Source of the DNA: Platycnemis pennipes
Lineage: Eukaryota > Arthropoda > Insecta > Odonata > Platycnemididae
NCBI GenBank assembly: GCA_933228895.1
Contig: OW121847.1
Coordinates: 87,833,656 to 87,897,655, forward strand
Direction: 5' to 3'
DNA: 64,000 bases
Part shown: positions 11,716-23,479 of the stretch, in pieces
How the letters are laid out: each line of letters begins with the position of its first letter
Position numbering within the stretch: the stretch's first letter is position 1
The notes under the pieces: generated by a model
What the model was told of the DNA's origin: nothing
Database searches by the model: none
The model's input: the letters and a program-made list of their open reading frames with translations, nothing else
Translations under genes and position numbers: made by a program

Positions 11716-13290
11716 TAATTGAAAGGACAGAGGTTTTCTTTTCACCCTTTTAAATTTCTGAAGGAAAGAGCACCAGACGGTGAATCGGCAGGTTTTTCGG
11801 GACCGAGGGAGGGGAGATTCGTATATGCTGAGGAGCCGGATGGCGGCTGGAGAGAAAAGACGAGGGCAGACAACGAGGAGAAGACATGCGGATGGAATAA
11901 ATGCGACTCAGTTGGTAAATAATTATGAAAAATAAGGAGTTTAAGACTTCGTAGAAGTCTTAGCTTGCACAGCATCCTAGCAATCCCTTGTAGTAGCCTT
12001 TTCTGAGTCAAGTTAGCGATAACTAAGTAAGGTCATGCACCATAAATTATAAATAAGTAGGTGGTTGGGTACAGGCAGGTTTTTAGCGAACTTTTTTTTA
12101 GTTTTGATACCCAAAACCATTCGTTTGCATTTGCCTACTCGGAACTACTATATGGCGCCAACGGGTTCACGGGCGGATTCCAATTTGACGGATGGTGTAT
12201 TGAAATTGATTTACTCTCCACAAAGTTCTCTAGTGAGTACAAGTATCTCAGTGGACAATCTCTTTCGCGGCCAGAATTCAAAGCCGGATCCTCGGGAATT
12301 TTAACATAAATTGTTAAAATTTCTGATCCTCGGGTGACTCATGTCATTTTGGAGTTAAAATGTGCAATGACTCTGGTGCAGGAAGAAACAACCCCAGGAT
12401 ATTAACGCACAAAATCATTTGAAAAATAGATGTAGAAATGGAATGATGGTTGATTCGAGTATCTTATTACTTGGAATTGGAAAGAAATTTTTAAGGCTAG
12501 TTAGTAATGCGGGAATTTTTTAAAGCCATTTGAATGGCTGCCCTACATTTTAAAAATATCATTAAAAACTGATTTGATAGATAATAGGATCTGGGAACCT
12601 GACTATGTGAATACTTTGGTTTAACAAAACATCTAAGCAAGGGTAATGATTTGTAACCGCGCCTTTCAGTGAACCAGTCTCAGCGTTTGAAAATAACAGT
12701 GGATTTTTTTAAATTACGGTGGTTTGGTGAGATTGAATTCGATGCTGCAGTCAGCTAATATCACTTTGAGCTTTCGTTTCTCTTCATTTTACTTTCATTA
12801 ATAAAATTTCCTCTCACTACCCCTACCCACAGTACATTATAACAGGAAAGACATGTTCAAAGTATGGTTCATACGGATTCTAGTGGATTTACTCATGAAA
12901 TATTAAATACATGAAATTTTAGACTCGTACGGCAGAGGGAGAGAGAGTAAATGAACTGATCATGGAATCAGCTAATCCATGAATGGTCCGAGAACACTTG
13001 TAATTTTCTCCGCTGTTTATAGTGAGGATGCATCTTCCACAACATTTCCAATGGCATTTCCATCTTTACTTTTTCCTAATTTTGTTTTTACGCAACTCTC
13101 TCTCTGTTACCTTTTCATATTATATTGTCGAATTGATATCGATTTCTCATCATCATGATCTCTGATCATCATCCCTATGGGTAATGTGGCTCTCCATTCC
13201 ATTGCTCTGTTTTATTTTCTCGACTGTTTCATGAGTCCAAAGCTTTTTGCAAAAATTACGATTTAAGGCTGCTAGGACAAAAAATCGATA
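11716..13290. other. No supported feature
   Basis: AT-rich DNA with short frames only. Two overlapping frames of about 80 codons at 12,061-12,309 show no recognisable motif. Confidence 0.4.
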
Positions 13291-13360
13291 AATGTACACC
13301 TACACGTTACTCTGCAAGCCACCGCGAGGGTGTGTGGCAGGGGGTGAAGATCACCTCCTT
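13290..13360 (+). repeat. Dispersed repeat, copy 3
   Basis: Contains ctgcaagccaccgcgagggt followed by gtgtggcagggggtgaa. The same string, nearly identical, occurs at 31,077-31,115, and on the minus strand in diverged form at 6.7 and 7.2 kb. Comparable gcaagccacc / tgtggcag strings are, from memory, common in arthropod repeats. I cannot assign the element class. Confidence 0.6.
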
Positions 13361-13779
13361 CCTCTTTCCATCTATTTTTGTGGTTAATTAATTATTATTT
13401 TGGTGGATGGAAATTATTGGCGAACATAAAATGTTTTCGACTCTTACATAATAACGTACGAATATACATAAGAATACGCACCTACGATTTTTTGGATAAG
13501 AAGTTTCTTCATCCCACACAGACCTAAGTACGAAAAAATATGAAAATTGATCATCTGCATATCCTAAGAACTCATGTAAATAGACATATAATCTATGAGT
13601 AACCTTTTTGAGTACCTGAAGACATTTAGTTTTTAGTGATTATTATAAGTTTGAGACAAATTCAAATATAGGGAAACTTGGTCAATGAAACGCTACCTTA
13701 GCGCTTTATTTAACATCCCAAGTTTTCGACAGTTTTATTTTCACGACTTATCGAAGTATTGTGTGGCTAGACTAATCTG

Positions 13780-14220
13780 GTGGACAATAACGATTACATG
13801 AGTGAATCAGGTCGGGAAACATGTGACGGCCCATCCATCCACATCAACGCTCCGTATCGTCGGGGGACACGGGGTGAAAGGGGAAGGAGCGAATGCATCC
13901 GTCCCCCCTTTTGTAAAATAAAGAGGTGCCTGGAATCAGGTGAAGTGAAGATGATTTCTCGTGATATCAGTCGGCGACGAGATTGGTCGTATATTCATCC
14001 CCGGCCCAAATGGGTTTTGGAGGCGGATGCCGACGGGGGATGTACCGTCGGGGGAAATAATGCGGCGAACTTTGCCCACGGTTTCAAATTTCGTTTTGTC
14101 CCCGGGCCAACTAACCCCCACTTCACTCTCCTTCCTGTGCGAGCCGCCTCCTCCGCACCCTCCACCGCCTTTGATGAATTAATACACATCGGCAAATTTG
14201 GGCGAAAGCTCGCGGGGTAG
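13780..14220 (+). other. Open frame of 146 codons in GC-rich DNA, doubtful
   Basis: It is one of the longest open frames that does not belong to a recognised repeat. It ends just before the 2.4 kb terminal-inverted-repeat element. The composition is GC-rich, and long frames overlap it on the minus strand as well, which argues for a compositional artefact. No domain, signal peptide, membrane segment or known motif is visible. I list it only because a reader might otherwise take it for a gene. The chance that it is a real gene is low. Confidence 0.15.
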
Positions 14221-14229
14221 ACGGACCAG

Positions 14230-14410
14230 TAGGGGTTTTCCGTAACTCGATAGCATCCACTATCGACGTCGTTATGTCGGTAGCTTAACGAAACAGTCAG
14301 CTATCGACAATTCGCTTTCTGTAAGCTGTTCGATAAGACTAATGTCGACAGTGCTACCGAAAACTCTCGCTAAGCAACCGGAGCCTCAAACACCCCCCGT
14401 TAAGCTTATC
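14230..14410 (+). repeat. Left terminal inverted repeat of the 2.4 kb element
   Basis: Contains several internal inverted words (cgatagc / ctatcga; tatcgac / gtcgaca), typical of sub-terminal binding sites. It matches 16,432-16,611 on the opposite strand. Confidence 0.7.
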
Positions 14411-16431
14411 GGATCAACATGGCGGCCGTTTGTTTACGTTAGTTGGCGTCGGCTGACGTATTTATAAGTGTTTTATCAATTGTCGAAGGACGTTAACTGC
14501 CTTTGTAATGCATGAAATGCAATTAGGAAATCTGAGCAAAGGTAAGGAAGGTAAATATGGTGCCGTTAGCTGGCAAAACTATGTCATTGTGATTCTCATG
14601 GTAATGCCCATTGTAAGAAGACGTAAGAGATTTTATTGCTTTGTAACTTTCTTGGCGTTTGTGAAGCGATATATTACTTTTTATATTATTTTATGCATTG
14701 AGTTTAATGTTCTTTTACCTGCCTCATTGCCATCGCTTCCTGTATTTGAGCCCCTTTACCGTAATTCGTCGCTTGACTATGCTTGATGAAATGACCCAGG
14801 CGTAAATTGATACGAGAATCTTAAAGCTGGGCAATGATAGTAATGTCATATAATTATATTTGCCAAATCTGCTTCCTACAGGTGGTGGTGAGGTATTTTA
14901 TCCTATGCACTTCAGCCAATATTTTGAAGGGAAGAAAGGTCCTGAAAGCAACTTTTTTGACGAAATGTTGCCTCATTTGCAAGTCCACAATCATATTCTT
15001 GTCATCAACAACGTACAATGGAGCGACAGTACTGGGAAATTTCAGTTTTCCATGGAAATAATATGCAAATGAAGCAAACAGAATGTTGCAGATTTACATC
15101 TTCCTCGCCCGAAATCAGTTGTCATCATTGTGTTTACATTGAGTGTTCCCTAAAAGTTTAGTAGTGTTATTCAAGTGGTGACGAAGTGTTTCCGAAAGAT
15201 AATACGCTGTGACTGCCAAGCACATAATTAATAAGGTGTTCTACTTCCTTTGGTGTCTCTGTAGTGTTCACATATGCGTTAAAATCAGTTTTAAGAGATG
15301 TTCCGAAGGCTTCAAACGGTGATCCAATTTTTATAGAGCTTTGTTTATGATTGAGTGAGTACGTAATGGATAGTGCTGTCATTTGAGTGAAATGTGTATA
15401 CAATGGTCCTAACCAGTCAAAGCAATTGGTGCACTCACGATGGTGAGTTATAAATGTTTATAAACGTCAATTTATGATCTGTTATGACAAGTTAATGTGT
15501 ACAGTATACTAAACCAAGCTTGGTGTTGAGAAATATGCAGAACTCGATTCTTCCCAATCATCCATCATGATTGCATAGGTATTTTCATTTTTGTGATGTG
15601 TGTCCTTAGAGGAGTTTTTACATAAATAAAATTATATTTTTACCAGTGCATAACTATTGTCCAAATAATTTCTCAAGTTATTAAACTCATTAAAAGTAAA
15701 TAATTAGGACCTGAAACAACGTATCTACTTATGTTATCCGTAGATTTAACTTCTTTAAAATGAAGAGAAAGCCAACTTTTAATACTGGGAGTTGTCATTT
15801 TAAATCCCTTGAAATAGCTTATAACAAACTTAATTCCTGTGATTTAGGCCCAGTAATGGGTTGCCATCTATATATAATATAATTTCGGTCAGTTTGTGGC
15901 GGTGAGTTAGGACTATTTTAGGAAATTGCATGACTAATAACTCACATATGGCAACCAATGGATCTTTTTGTACAATAATTTACCAAACCATGTTAAAAGT
16001 ATCAAACTGCAACTAAGTTTAAATTTTCTGTTAAATAGCTGTTAGTAAGTGAATCATTTTACTATGTGGATGAATTTTTTTTCAAGTTCATTAATTGACA
16101 CAAATATACAGGTATATAATTGGAAATGTTAAATACTATTATAGGTAGTATGTTATTCTCTCATGATGAAGCTATATATTATGAATATGCCTCTGGTGAA
16201 TAATATTATTATTATTTGAGGGAATGAAGAAAACATTTCCCAAACGTGTCGCATTTAATGTTTCTCCCATGAATATATAGACCAAGGAGGCTAATATAAT
16301 ATTCGTGATATATACTTGTTTCTCTGGTTTCTCCGTTGCTAGTAGCGCATATCGCGAATATCTCTTCGCTTTTTTCAAATGATGGGCGAAAAATCTCCGC
16401 TTCTGATTGGCTGAAAAATTTAGCCTCTCTC

Positions 16432-16611
16432 AAGGGTGCCTCTCGCTGCGTCGTTAGTTACCGAAACCACTAGCGCATGTTTTGCATCGACGAGTTGTCG
16501 ATAAGCGGAGTTACAGAAACGCACTCTCGGTAAGAGGGTGTCGATGCAAGCGGTGACTTTCGTTAACAGCGCGCTATCGACAATACGTTATCGCGTTACA
16601 GAAAGCCCCTA
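16432..16611 (-). repeat. Right terminal inverted repeat of the 2.4 kb element
   Basis: On the minus strand it begins like the left end and ends at 16,611, followed by the CAG flank. It has the same arrangement of tatcgac-type words as the left end. Confidence 0.7.
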
Positions 16612-16614
16612 CAG

Positions 16615-18120
16615 GGGAGCCTGAGGGGGACGAGAGACGGGATAGGAGATGCGTGTGATGAGCATGACTCCCCGAATCGATATCGATGAGCGGAGTTCGA
16701 GCGAATGGCGCGATAGCTCCCAAGCCGCCATTTCGCGATGGGTTGGAGGTGAAAGGAGAGGCGAGATGAGGCTAATATGCTTAATTTCGAAGAGACATAC
16801 CGAGAGAAACCTTAAACACCCCATGGAAGGCCGAGAGAGGGGGAGAGAAATGGCCCTGGCCAAATATGTGAGGGTGAAATTCGCCAGCAGTGGTAATCAG
16901 TCCGGTAAAAAACTTTTAATTACATGTACAGAGGTACCAACTGCTGAAAATAAAACAGATAGTCCCCCTCTTGTAAGGTGATTTTCAAGGCGGCATCTCA
17001 ACTGCGACCGGCCTGGCATACAAATGCCATGGATTCGCATTCCACCTCAGGTATTAATGTAGTATTCATTTAGGATTACCATATTATGCATCTTTTAAGA
17101 CACAGTTTATCCCAGGAGACATCCAGTAAAGATCACCATGAGTCTTAAGTGAGCAATGCCATAGTTGGTCATAGACTACCGCCATTAAATTTCCGATGAC
17201 GTGGTGCTGTAAACTGAGTTAACATAAGCCGAAAACTTCCATTTGAAATTTGCATCAGTTTTATGTAGATATTTTATTTTTAACTATAATTTAGGCAAAT
17301 ATTAGTGATTTGAAGTTATGGTAACAATGCATATCGTTTAATCTTGTTATTTACAAAATCTGTGGCCAAAACTAGGGTGGCTCTTGTGTGGCTGTGCGCC
17401 TTTTAAGCCGGAAAATAGGGTAATGACTATTAGGTTAATTTATTGGGTGCGACATACCCTTTGCAGTTAGATCTCTTAAAAACTAAATTAAACTACTACT
17501 ACTCTAACGGAGCAGAGGATCTCAGAGGCAGCGCATGCAGCATCTTAGGTAGAGGCTGGTAAGGCGATGAGGTTGGAGTCAGCGTAGCCACCGCGCCCGC
17601 ACGAGTGGAAGCTGAGACGTATTCACGAGACGGAGGAACGTTATTCCATGCAGCCATAAATCATCGATCAAAGGACTATTCCATGATGTGGCGAAAACCT
17701 ATTCATTATTCAACACCCACTTTCACCGAGCGCACTCCCAAAAAGAGAGTAGGAGAAAGCACATTCCATAGCCTCACAAAATGCGTTTGCCCCAGACCTC
17801 CCACAACCAGAGATAGGGCATCCCCATTCATTCAAGAAACGGGCAGCATTTGACATTTCGTGAACTCGCAGGCCAGGCTATCTAAAGGTCATGGGGACGA
17901 ATACGGCCTCGAGCGGCTCAAGATCAGGTGCTGTTATCAGGATGATGTTACCAATAGCTGAGCTCAAATCAACTTCAACGATTTGGGAAAAATTACAGGT
18001 TAGCTGGACGAATAATTCTACCTAAAAATATTGAGGTAGTATGGTTGATGGTCAAAAATAAAATGACAGTTGAGTTTATATCCAATATACCCACTATCCA
18101 ACCTATGCCATTACTCTTTA
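16615..18120. other. No supported gene
   Basis: Short open frames on both strands (for example 16,649-16,981 plus and 17,605-17,853 plus) carry no motif I recognise. The sequence shows no clear repeat. Confidence 0.4.
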
Positions 18121-18124
18121 GCAA

Positions 18125-18215
18125 ACTAAAACTCATGCTTGATGAGGGAATCGAATTGCCGACCTCTGGGTTTCCAGACTGGCATGCTATCAACATGGCT
18201 ACCCACGCTCGCAGT
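18125..18215 (-). mobile_element. tRNA-like SINE head fragment, minus strand
   Basis: The minus strand reads as a tRNA-like sequence. It has ggtagccatgttgatagc in the A-box position and gaggtcggcaattcgattcc in the B-box position, with about 35 nt between them. There is no matching acceptor stem, so this is a SINE fragment or a tRNA pseudogene, not a tRNA gene. It differs from the Nin-DC SINE family. Confidence 0.45.
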
Positions 18216-18484
18216 AAATGAAGAAATAAGGGAAATGAGAGAGGTGGATAGAAGTCTTTGTCCTAGATTAAAAACTAAGGCTATATAATGCGATAAAGCC
18301 GTTGATGCTAGGACTGCCTGAATCGAAGCATACTGCTCCTGTCGCTGGCTGTAGCAGGCCGGAAACGCTCCACGAACGCCAAACAACAAAGCTGTAGTTT
18401 TGAATCCGTGTAAGACCTCGCCTCAGTCTTGTCTTATCGATAGCTTATTTTAGTTGTTTTTCAAAGGTTAGACGGTACAATATA

Positions 18485-18710
18485 ACCTAATATGCATAGG
18501 AAGGGTAGCAAAAGTGATGCTTATTCATCAAGAGTTTTTGGGTTCGAATCCCGTAATAGAAAGATAATTGCAGTAGCGATTTCGCCTTTCAGAGAGCGTC
18601 TGATGTTCAGCAGATTTTCCTTCCGATAGGAACTCAACTCGTAGTCCACATAGGAGCTTTCCTAAAATTTAAGCGCTAGGTTTCACATCACCCTTCCTCT
18701 CTGTCCGTAA
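18485..18710 (+). mobile_element. Diverged tRNA-derived SINE, plus strand
   Basis: Contains a perfect polymerase III B-box (ggttcgaatcc, 18,541-18,551), an A-box-like word upstream near 18,505, and a body whose 3' part (ggtttcacatcacccttcc) is similar to the family's gggtttctctccaccc region. The boundaries are approximate. Confidence 0.5.
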
Positions 18711-18753
18711 ATTTTCTAACTTTAAAAATGCTTGCATAACCTTAATAAATGAA

Positions 18754-19224
18754 ATGAACTCAGATGTAGCTCACATCAACAAAATAACAACCATAGTTTA
18801 TGGAGTTAGGGCACCGGAAAAACTAATTATAGTAGGGCTAGCAAGTGCCAATTTTGTTGGTCGCCAGTCACATCAAGGCAATATCCTTTTGCCAACGCGG
18901 AAAAAAATGGATATATTTTTTATCCTATCCAACTCGCCGGTGGCGTCGACGCCACTGTCCCGACCTCACACACCCCCGAGAGAGAGAGATGGAAATCCTT
19001 CAAAAGTGGGATTGAGTCAGCCATTCGTCTTATTTCCTCCTCCCCAAAGGTCACCTTCGCACCCTCAACCTTTCACCCTGGAACCCACCGGACGACTCCT
19101 CCCTGCGACCCTGGCGTCCAATCTCTCGTCAAGTGGAGAGAAAAGTGGTCTTCCTCCCTTTCAACCGCGCTCTGCTCCGATGCTGTCTTGCCGTCCACAG
19201 CCCACATCCTCACCAGTCCCGTAG
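18754..19224 (+). other. Open frame of 156 codons, proline/serine-rich, doubtful
   Basis: The frame is open for 156 codons. Its second half is low-complexity (P, S, R), and minus-strand frames overlap it. I see no domain. It is likely spurious. Confidence 0.12.
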
Positions 19225-19556
19225 CATGACGGCTCGAGAGTTTCGAAAATAAATAAAAAGTGAATAAGCTTCGCGATTGAATGGACACACAAAGGAAAAC
19301 CAGAACTGTCAAACTCACGGTAGATGGCAGTTCGAGACTCGCCCAACCATCTCCCACACACACACACGGGTTTCCACCGAGTGATCCAGGGTCGAAGAGG
19401 TTACGAGGGAGAGAGATGAAGGGATTTTTTTGTTTGCTTTGGAGTGATAAAATAGCTTACTGACGTCGAATCTCCGGGAAGAGGGCATGGGTCGGTATTC
19501 GCAACGCGCGTGGGTGGAAAATTGATTATCTTTATCTCACCGTATTATGACGAAGT

Positions 19557-19680
19557 GAAGCTCATAGATCCGGCTGGGGTCCCCAATTTATTCCATTCCC
19601 ATTCTTATACCTTTCCTCCCGGTTTGAAGCACCTATTAGTGCGGAAACAGACTTGAAAACACCCACGAAGCTCATAGAAT
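19557..19680 (+). mobile_element. 5'-truncated SINE 3' end with flanking direct repeat
   Basis: The segment acctttcctcccggtttgaa ... ggaaacagacttgaaaaca matches the 3' end of the SINE copy immediately downstream (19,961-20,010). The 11-mer gaagctcatag lies on both sides (19,558-19,568 and 19,668-19,678), as expected for a target duplication around a truncated insertion of about 100 bp. Confidence 0.55.
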
Positions 19681-19688
19681 TTAAGGCC

Positions 19689-20038
19689 AAACTGAGGAGT
19701 GTAGCGGTTACAGTACCATCCTCTCATCGCGAGGGTTCGGGTTCGAATCCCGGAATGGAACTTATTTTTTTAATCGGCAATCCGCGTCCTAGATGCATGT
19801 TTTATCGAGACCATCCAGGTACAGTACTCCGTCCGCCAGATGGGGCATAAGCCGTGGTCCCCTTGGCGCCTTTTCGCTGAGAGTAGGCTAGCGACCAGGC
19901 CGACGACGATTTTCTCTCCACCCTTTCACCTTTCCCTTCCATTTCCCATCTGTACCTTTCCTCCTGGTCTGAAGAGCCTATTAGTACGGAAACAAACTTG
20001 AAAACATAGTTGATGATGATAAACTCATAACTGAAGGA
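19689..20038 (+). mobile_element. tRNA-derived SINE, variant with a different 3' tail
   Basis: The head has a perfect B-box (ggttcgaatcc at 19,740-19,750). The core has the family words gtacagtactccgtccgcc and taagccgtggtccccttgg (Nin-DC-like). The 3' end departs from the other copies: it reads cctattagtacggaaacaaa ... ttgaaaaca and ends in a (GAT)n-like tail (gttgatgatgat, 20,009-20,020). Approximate flanking direct repeats are aactgagga (19,689) and aactgaagga (20,029). The shared core joined to a different tail suggests SINE subfamilies that use different LINE partners. Confidence 0.7.
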
Positions 20039-21985
20039 CATTCAGGCAAAAATATGCATTCAATGCATATATCCACAGCAAACGAATTCAATTTTGACAA
20101 ATAAAATTCAGATTTTTAAAGCGTAAGTTCATTCATCAGCCTAAACGTGAATGAATTATATGTTAACGATAAAATAACAAAGTTGTACACTGATCGAATG
20201 TAAATTAATCACTTTCTACAAGTCTAAAGGCCAAAGCTAAAATTAAGTTTCCCTGATTATTATTTCATTTTGCAGTTTTAAACACTTGTTGAATTAACCG
20301 CAATTGCTCCGCTATATTTTAGTTTGTATTGGAAATAACTTACTACATTCATATTAAAATTTAAAGGAGCCTGATTTTGTATGCACGAAGTTTTAATGAT
20401 TCTGGCCTGCCAGATAAACTTACTTAGTAAGTAAAAAACTAGAAAAGAGTAAACTTTTACTAGTAAAAAAAATAATATGAGAATTTGATTTTAAGAAAGA
20501 AGAAAAAAATCAGCAAATTAACTGCTCACAACTTACATAATAACAATAACAATAAACTGTCTTCACTTGGACCAAGATTAAGACTATATGGTCCCTTCTT
20601 CCATCTAATCTCAAGTTAAGCGTTACAAATATTTTATACGTATTACAATCATATAAAAATAGGAGGTGAGGCGGGCTATGAGACGTGTAATGAAACGATG
20701 GGAAAATAGTTATGAGATGAAGAAAAGGATGAAATCAACATTGAAATTAACTAGGGAATGAAACAATCATACATTTTTATATGATCAGAATACAAGTTTA
20801 AACGAATTACAATTAGAAGAATACTTCGTGAATTCCACAGTTAAATATTTTAGTGTGCTACCAGCTCCACGTTTCCGATGACTTAAGGTGATAACACATT
20901 TATCTGAGTTTTATCTCATTGCCAGTGATAAAATGCTTTCCTCACATAACGCTACAAGTAAGTAGATCAGTTTCATACAGTGAAAGTGTGATTACAACAA
21001 TGCATATTAAATAACGATCATAAATTTCGCATCGATGGACGTTCAAGCGGGGAGGAGAGGTCAAGAGAGGAGACAAACTCAGGAAATAATTGACTGAACG
21101 ATTCGAAAAGCACTCCTGGGTCAGGAAAAGTAATTTTACCGCATAAAATGGTAGTTAATATGTGGCAATAAAAATTACGAGCTTTAAGAAGTCACCATCC
21201 AGAATAGGAAAAAAATCCCACAATCAAAGTGATGTATCGTTAGGAGCACAGTATAAAAAAAGATGCTCAGGAAAGAGCCCTACAAAAGGGAAATGCAATT
21301 GGAATAACATACAACAAGAGCAAGAGATGGAGAGAGAATCATATTTGGCAATCTATTCAAGCCTGCAGCACGAATAATTTCCATTGCTCCAATGGAAATT
21401 GCTGAGGGGAATTCCTCTCTCAGAGGACACCATTATTAGCTACAGGACGTTTCCGACGCTATCACAAAGCCAACAAGTTTCATTCTTCAAATCCTCTTAT
21501 TTGCTTGCACCATGCACGACCTTTTCAAAACTGAACTTCGAATACTGATGGAATATAAATTACTTATCAACCTAAAGGTGTCATGAGGTGGAAAATTTCC
21601 AAAATCCATCATGAATGCCTCATGAATAGTGTAACTATCTTAATTTTGTTGGTGGGATTTCAACTAAAAAGAAGTCTGACTGCATTATACTGTAGCAATA
21701 TGCCAATAGTTATAAAAGCATCACATAACCTTGCATCATTGCAGGACGCAATGCATTAAATCCTTTTGCAACCGAACGTTATTGATACATTGGTGAATCA
21801 TCAGTACATAATTTCAGTAAAATATTTCAATCCGCTGAACTGAACTAAGAGAATTTTCAATTCTCTCAATGATAAAACTTTCTCTAGTTTTATACTCCCC
21901 TTTTTTTGCCATTGGAGTAAAAATGAAGTGAAGTCAATGAATCAAAAATTCCATTGAGTCTCAGAGTCGATGAAGAAGACTTAAT
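20039..21985. other. No supported gene
   Basis: AT-rich DNA with runs of short stops. One frame of 71 codons (21,162-21,377, lysine/serine-rich) has no recognisable feature. Confidence 0.4.
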
Positions 21986-21989
21986 AAAA

Positions 21990-22066
21990 AAAATAATGCC
22001 ATATTCACAGAGGTCCGAAGCACAAAAATATTAAATTATGAGTTTGAGGGTGTCAGTAAGTTTATT
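21990..22066 (+). pseudogene. Older LINE reverse-transcriptase tail, upstream part (interrupted)
   Basis: The frame through 22,028-22,066 encodes ILNYEFEGVSKFI. This resembles the segment just after the reverse-transcriptase thumb in many APE-type LINEs (the ...F..V..F.YLG region). The reading frame is interrupted exactly at the target duplication of the RTE insertion and resumes in the same frame at 25,375. It is therefore the left half of the pre-existing LINE into which the RTE copy inserted. Confidence 0.6.
22055..22066 (+). repeat. Left target-site duplication of the RTE insertion
   Basis: agtaagtttatt, identical to 25,375-25,386. The two copies exactly bracket the tRNA-like module plus the LINE. 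Confidence 0.85.
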
Positions 22067-22140
22067 GGTGCAGCGGTGGTATAGTGGTTAGCGCACTTGA
22101 CTCCCAATCTGAAGGTCGCAGGTACAAATCCTGGGGCCTT
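22067..22140 (+). promoter_or_regulatory. tRNA-like module (polymerase III A and B boxes) at the 5' end of the RTE copy
   Basis: A-box tggtatagtgg (22,077-22,087) and B-box ggtacaaatcc (22,121-22,131, one change from the consensus) are spaced 33 nt apart, as in tRNA genes. The anticodon-loop position reads ctcccaa (Gly-CCC-like), but the acceptor and anticodon stems do not pair well, so this is not a functional tRNA. It lies inside the target duplications and directly abuts the left one, so it was part of the inserted molecule. T runs at 22,153-22,156 and 22,178-22,181 could end a polymerase III transcript early. Confidence 0.75.
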
Positions 22141-22499
22141 CAAAATTTCAAATTTTGAGAAAAAAAAGTACGAGTTATTTTCCGGAACTTTTGGGAGTCG
22201 ACGACAAGCTATCCTCAACTACTCGGCTCCACTGGTGAGAGGCAGCAGTTTCACCAGAAGGCACTGATGGCGAAGATCAAGAGGGATTGGTCCGGTATCA
22301 ACTGCCATAGCTTCGGGCGAGAGTGAAGTTCACGCAATCGGACGGAGTACTGCGATGTGGAAGTCAACGGGAAACCACCATATTACCCTCCCTAGAAAAT
22401 GCAGCCTTGCATTCAAGTATGACGTGATGGCATCCTTCCCGGTAAAATATACCGGAGGTAAAATAGTCCCCCAATCGAATCTACGGGTGGGGACCACTG

Positions 22500-23250
22500 G
22501 GAAGGGTACACCAGTCAGAGGTGTCAAATGTAAGATAGGGACATGGAACGTGAGATCATTGGGGGTGAGCGGGAAATTGGAGAACTTGAAGATGGAGATG
22601 GCTAGACTGGAGTTAGACATCGTATGAGTGAGCGAGATCAAGTGGACGGGAGCAGGGAGCAGACGACTTCTGGAGTGATGGGTATAGAGTAATATACTCC
22701 GGCGATAACCACGAGATTGCAGGAGTTGTATTCATTCTGAAGAAAGGATGGGGAAGAAGGCATAATGGCAGTACAACGAAAGGATAATCAAGACATAAGG
22801 GGAACCGACAGATATAGTAATAGTGCAGGTGTACATGCCAACGTCCAAATATTCGGAAAAAGAAATCGAAGAAATGTACGAGCAACTAGAAGGGGTCCTG
22901 AGCACAGTCAAAGGGAAGGAAAACCTAATAGTAATTGGAGATTGGAATGCCGTGGTTGGAGAGGGAAAAGATGGGAACGCAGTACGAGAGTTTGGGCTGG
23001 GAAAAGGGAACGAGAGAGGAGAGACTTGTGGAATTCTGCAGTGAGAAGAACTTGGTGGTGGCAAACACCCTCTTCATGCAACACCGACGGAGAAGATACA
23101 CATGGAAGATGCCAGGAGACAGAGCCAGATACCAGATTGACTATATTAAGGAGAAGGTACAAGAACCAAGTGAAGCATTGCAAGACTTACCCCGGGGCGG
23201 ATATCAACGGTGACCACAATCTAGTGGTAATGGAAAGTCAACTGAGATAT
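22500..23250 (+). pseudogene. APE endonuclease domain of the RTE LINE, broken
   Basis: An exonuclease/endonuclease/phosphatase-fold nuclease that, in active LINEs, nicks the target site. Visible motifs in order are IGTWNVRSL near 22,538, SEIKW near 22,631 (after an in-frame stop at 22,625), VQVYMPTSKY near 22,825, LIVIGDWNAVVG near 22,928, CSEKNLVVANTLF near 23,039, QIDYI near 23,135 and a PGADINGDHNLVV block near 23,180-23,226. That order matches RTE/BovB endonucleases. Reading it end to end requires moving among all three plus-strand frames, with changes near 23,010-23,040 and 23,150. The domain is therefore non-functional. Confidence 0.85.
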
Positions 23251-23479
23251 AAGAAGATAAGAAGGACGAAACGTGAACAAAGATGGAATCTAAAGCCACT
23301 ACAACAGGAGGAAAGGAGAAGAAAATTCACTGCTGCCATTGATGACAAGTTGGAAATAGCAAAGAAATCCAGCCAACGTGGAGTAGAGAGATGGAAAACC
23401 CTAGAGAAGACTATCACAGAAGTAGTAGAGGTACAAATGGCGAGCAATCTGGTCGAAATCAAGTAACCATGGATAACGG

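Larger units (their letters stand above)
14230..16611. mobile_element. 2.4 kb DNA transposon with long terminal inverted repeats
   Basis: The left end starts taggggttttccgtaactcg. The right end, read on the minus strand, starts taggggctttctgtaacgcg. Both ends continue for about 180 bp with similar ordered sub-palindromes (tatcgac / gtcgata words). A CAG trinucleotide flanks both ends (14,227-14,229 and 16,612-16,614), which suggests a 3-bp target duplication. The interior is AT-rich and has no long open frame. A frame near 14,860-15,072 follows a splice-acceptor-like tcctacag and begins with a GGGE-containing peptide, which might be a decayed exon of an accessory DNA-binding protein. No DDE transposase is visible, so the copy is non-autonomous or decayed. 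The superfamily is unassigned; a 3-bp duplication would suit PIF/Harbinger-like elements. Confidence 0.75.

Noticed and set aside
13780..14220. 146-codon open frame as a host gene
   Set aside because: GC-rich, overlapped by long frames on the other strand, with no domain and no splice or promoter context. Kept only as a doubtful feature.
18754..19224. 156-codon open frame as a gene
   Set aside because: Second half is low-complexity proline/serine, overlapping frames on the minus strand, no recognisable motif.
22067..22140. Functional glycine tRNA gene
   Set aside because: The A and B boxes are good but the acceptor and anticodon stems do not pair, and it is joined to a LINE inside one target duplication.
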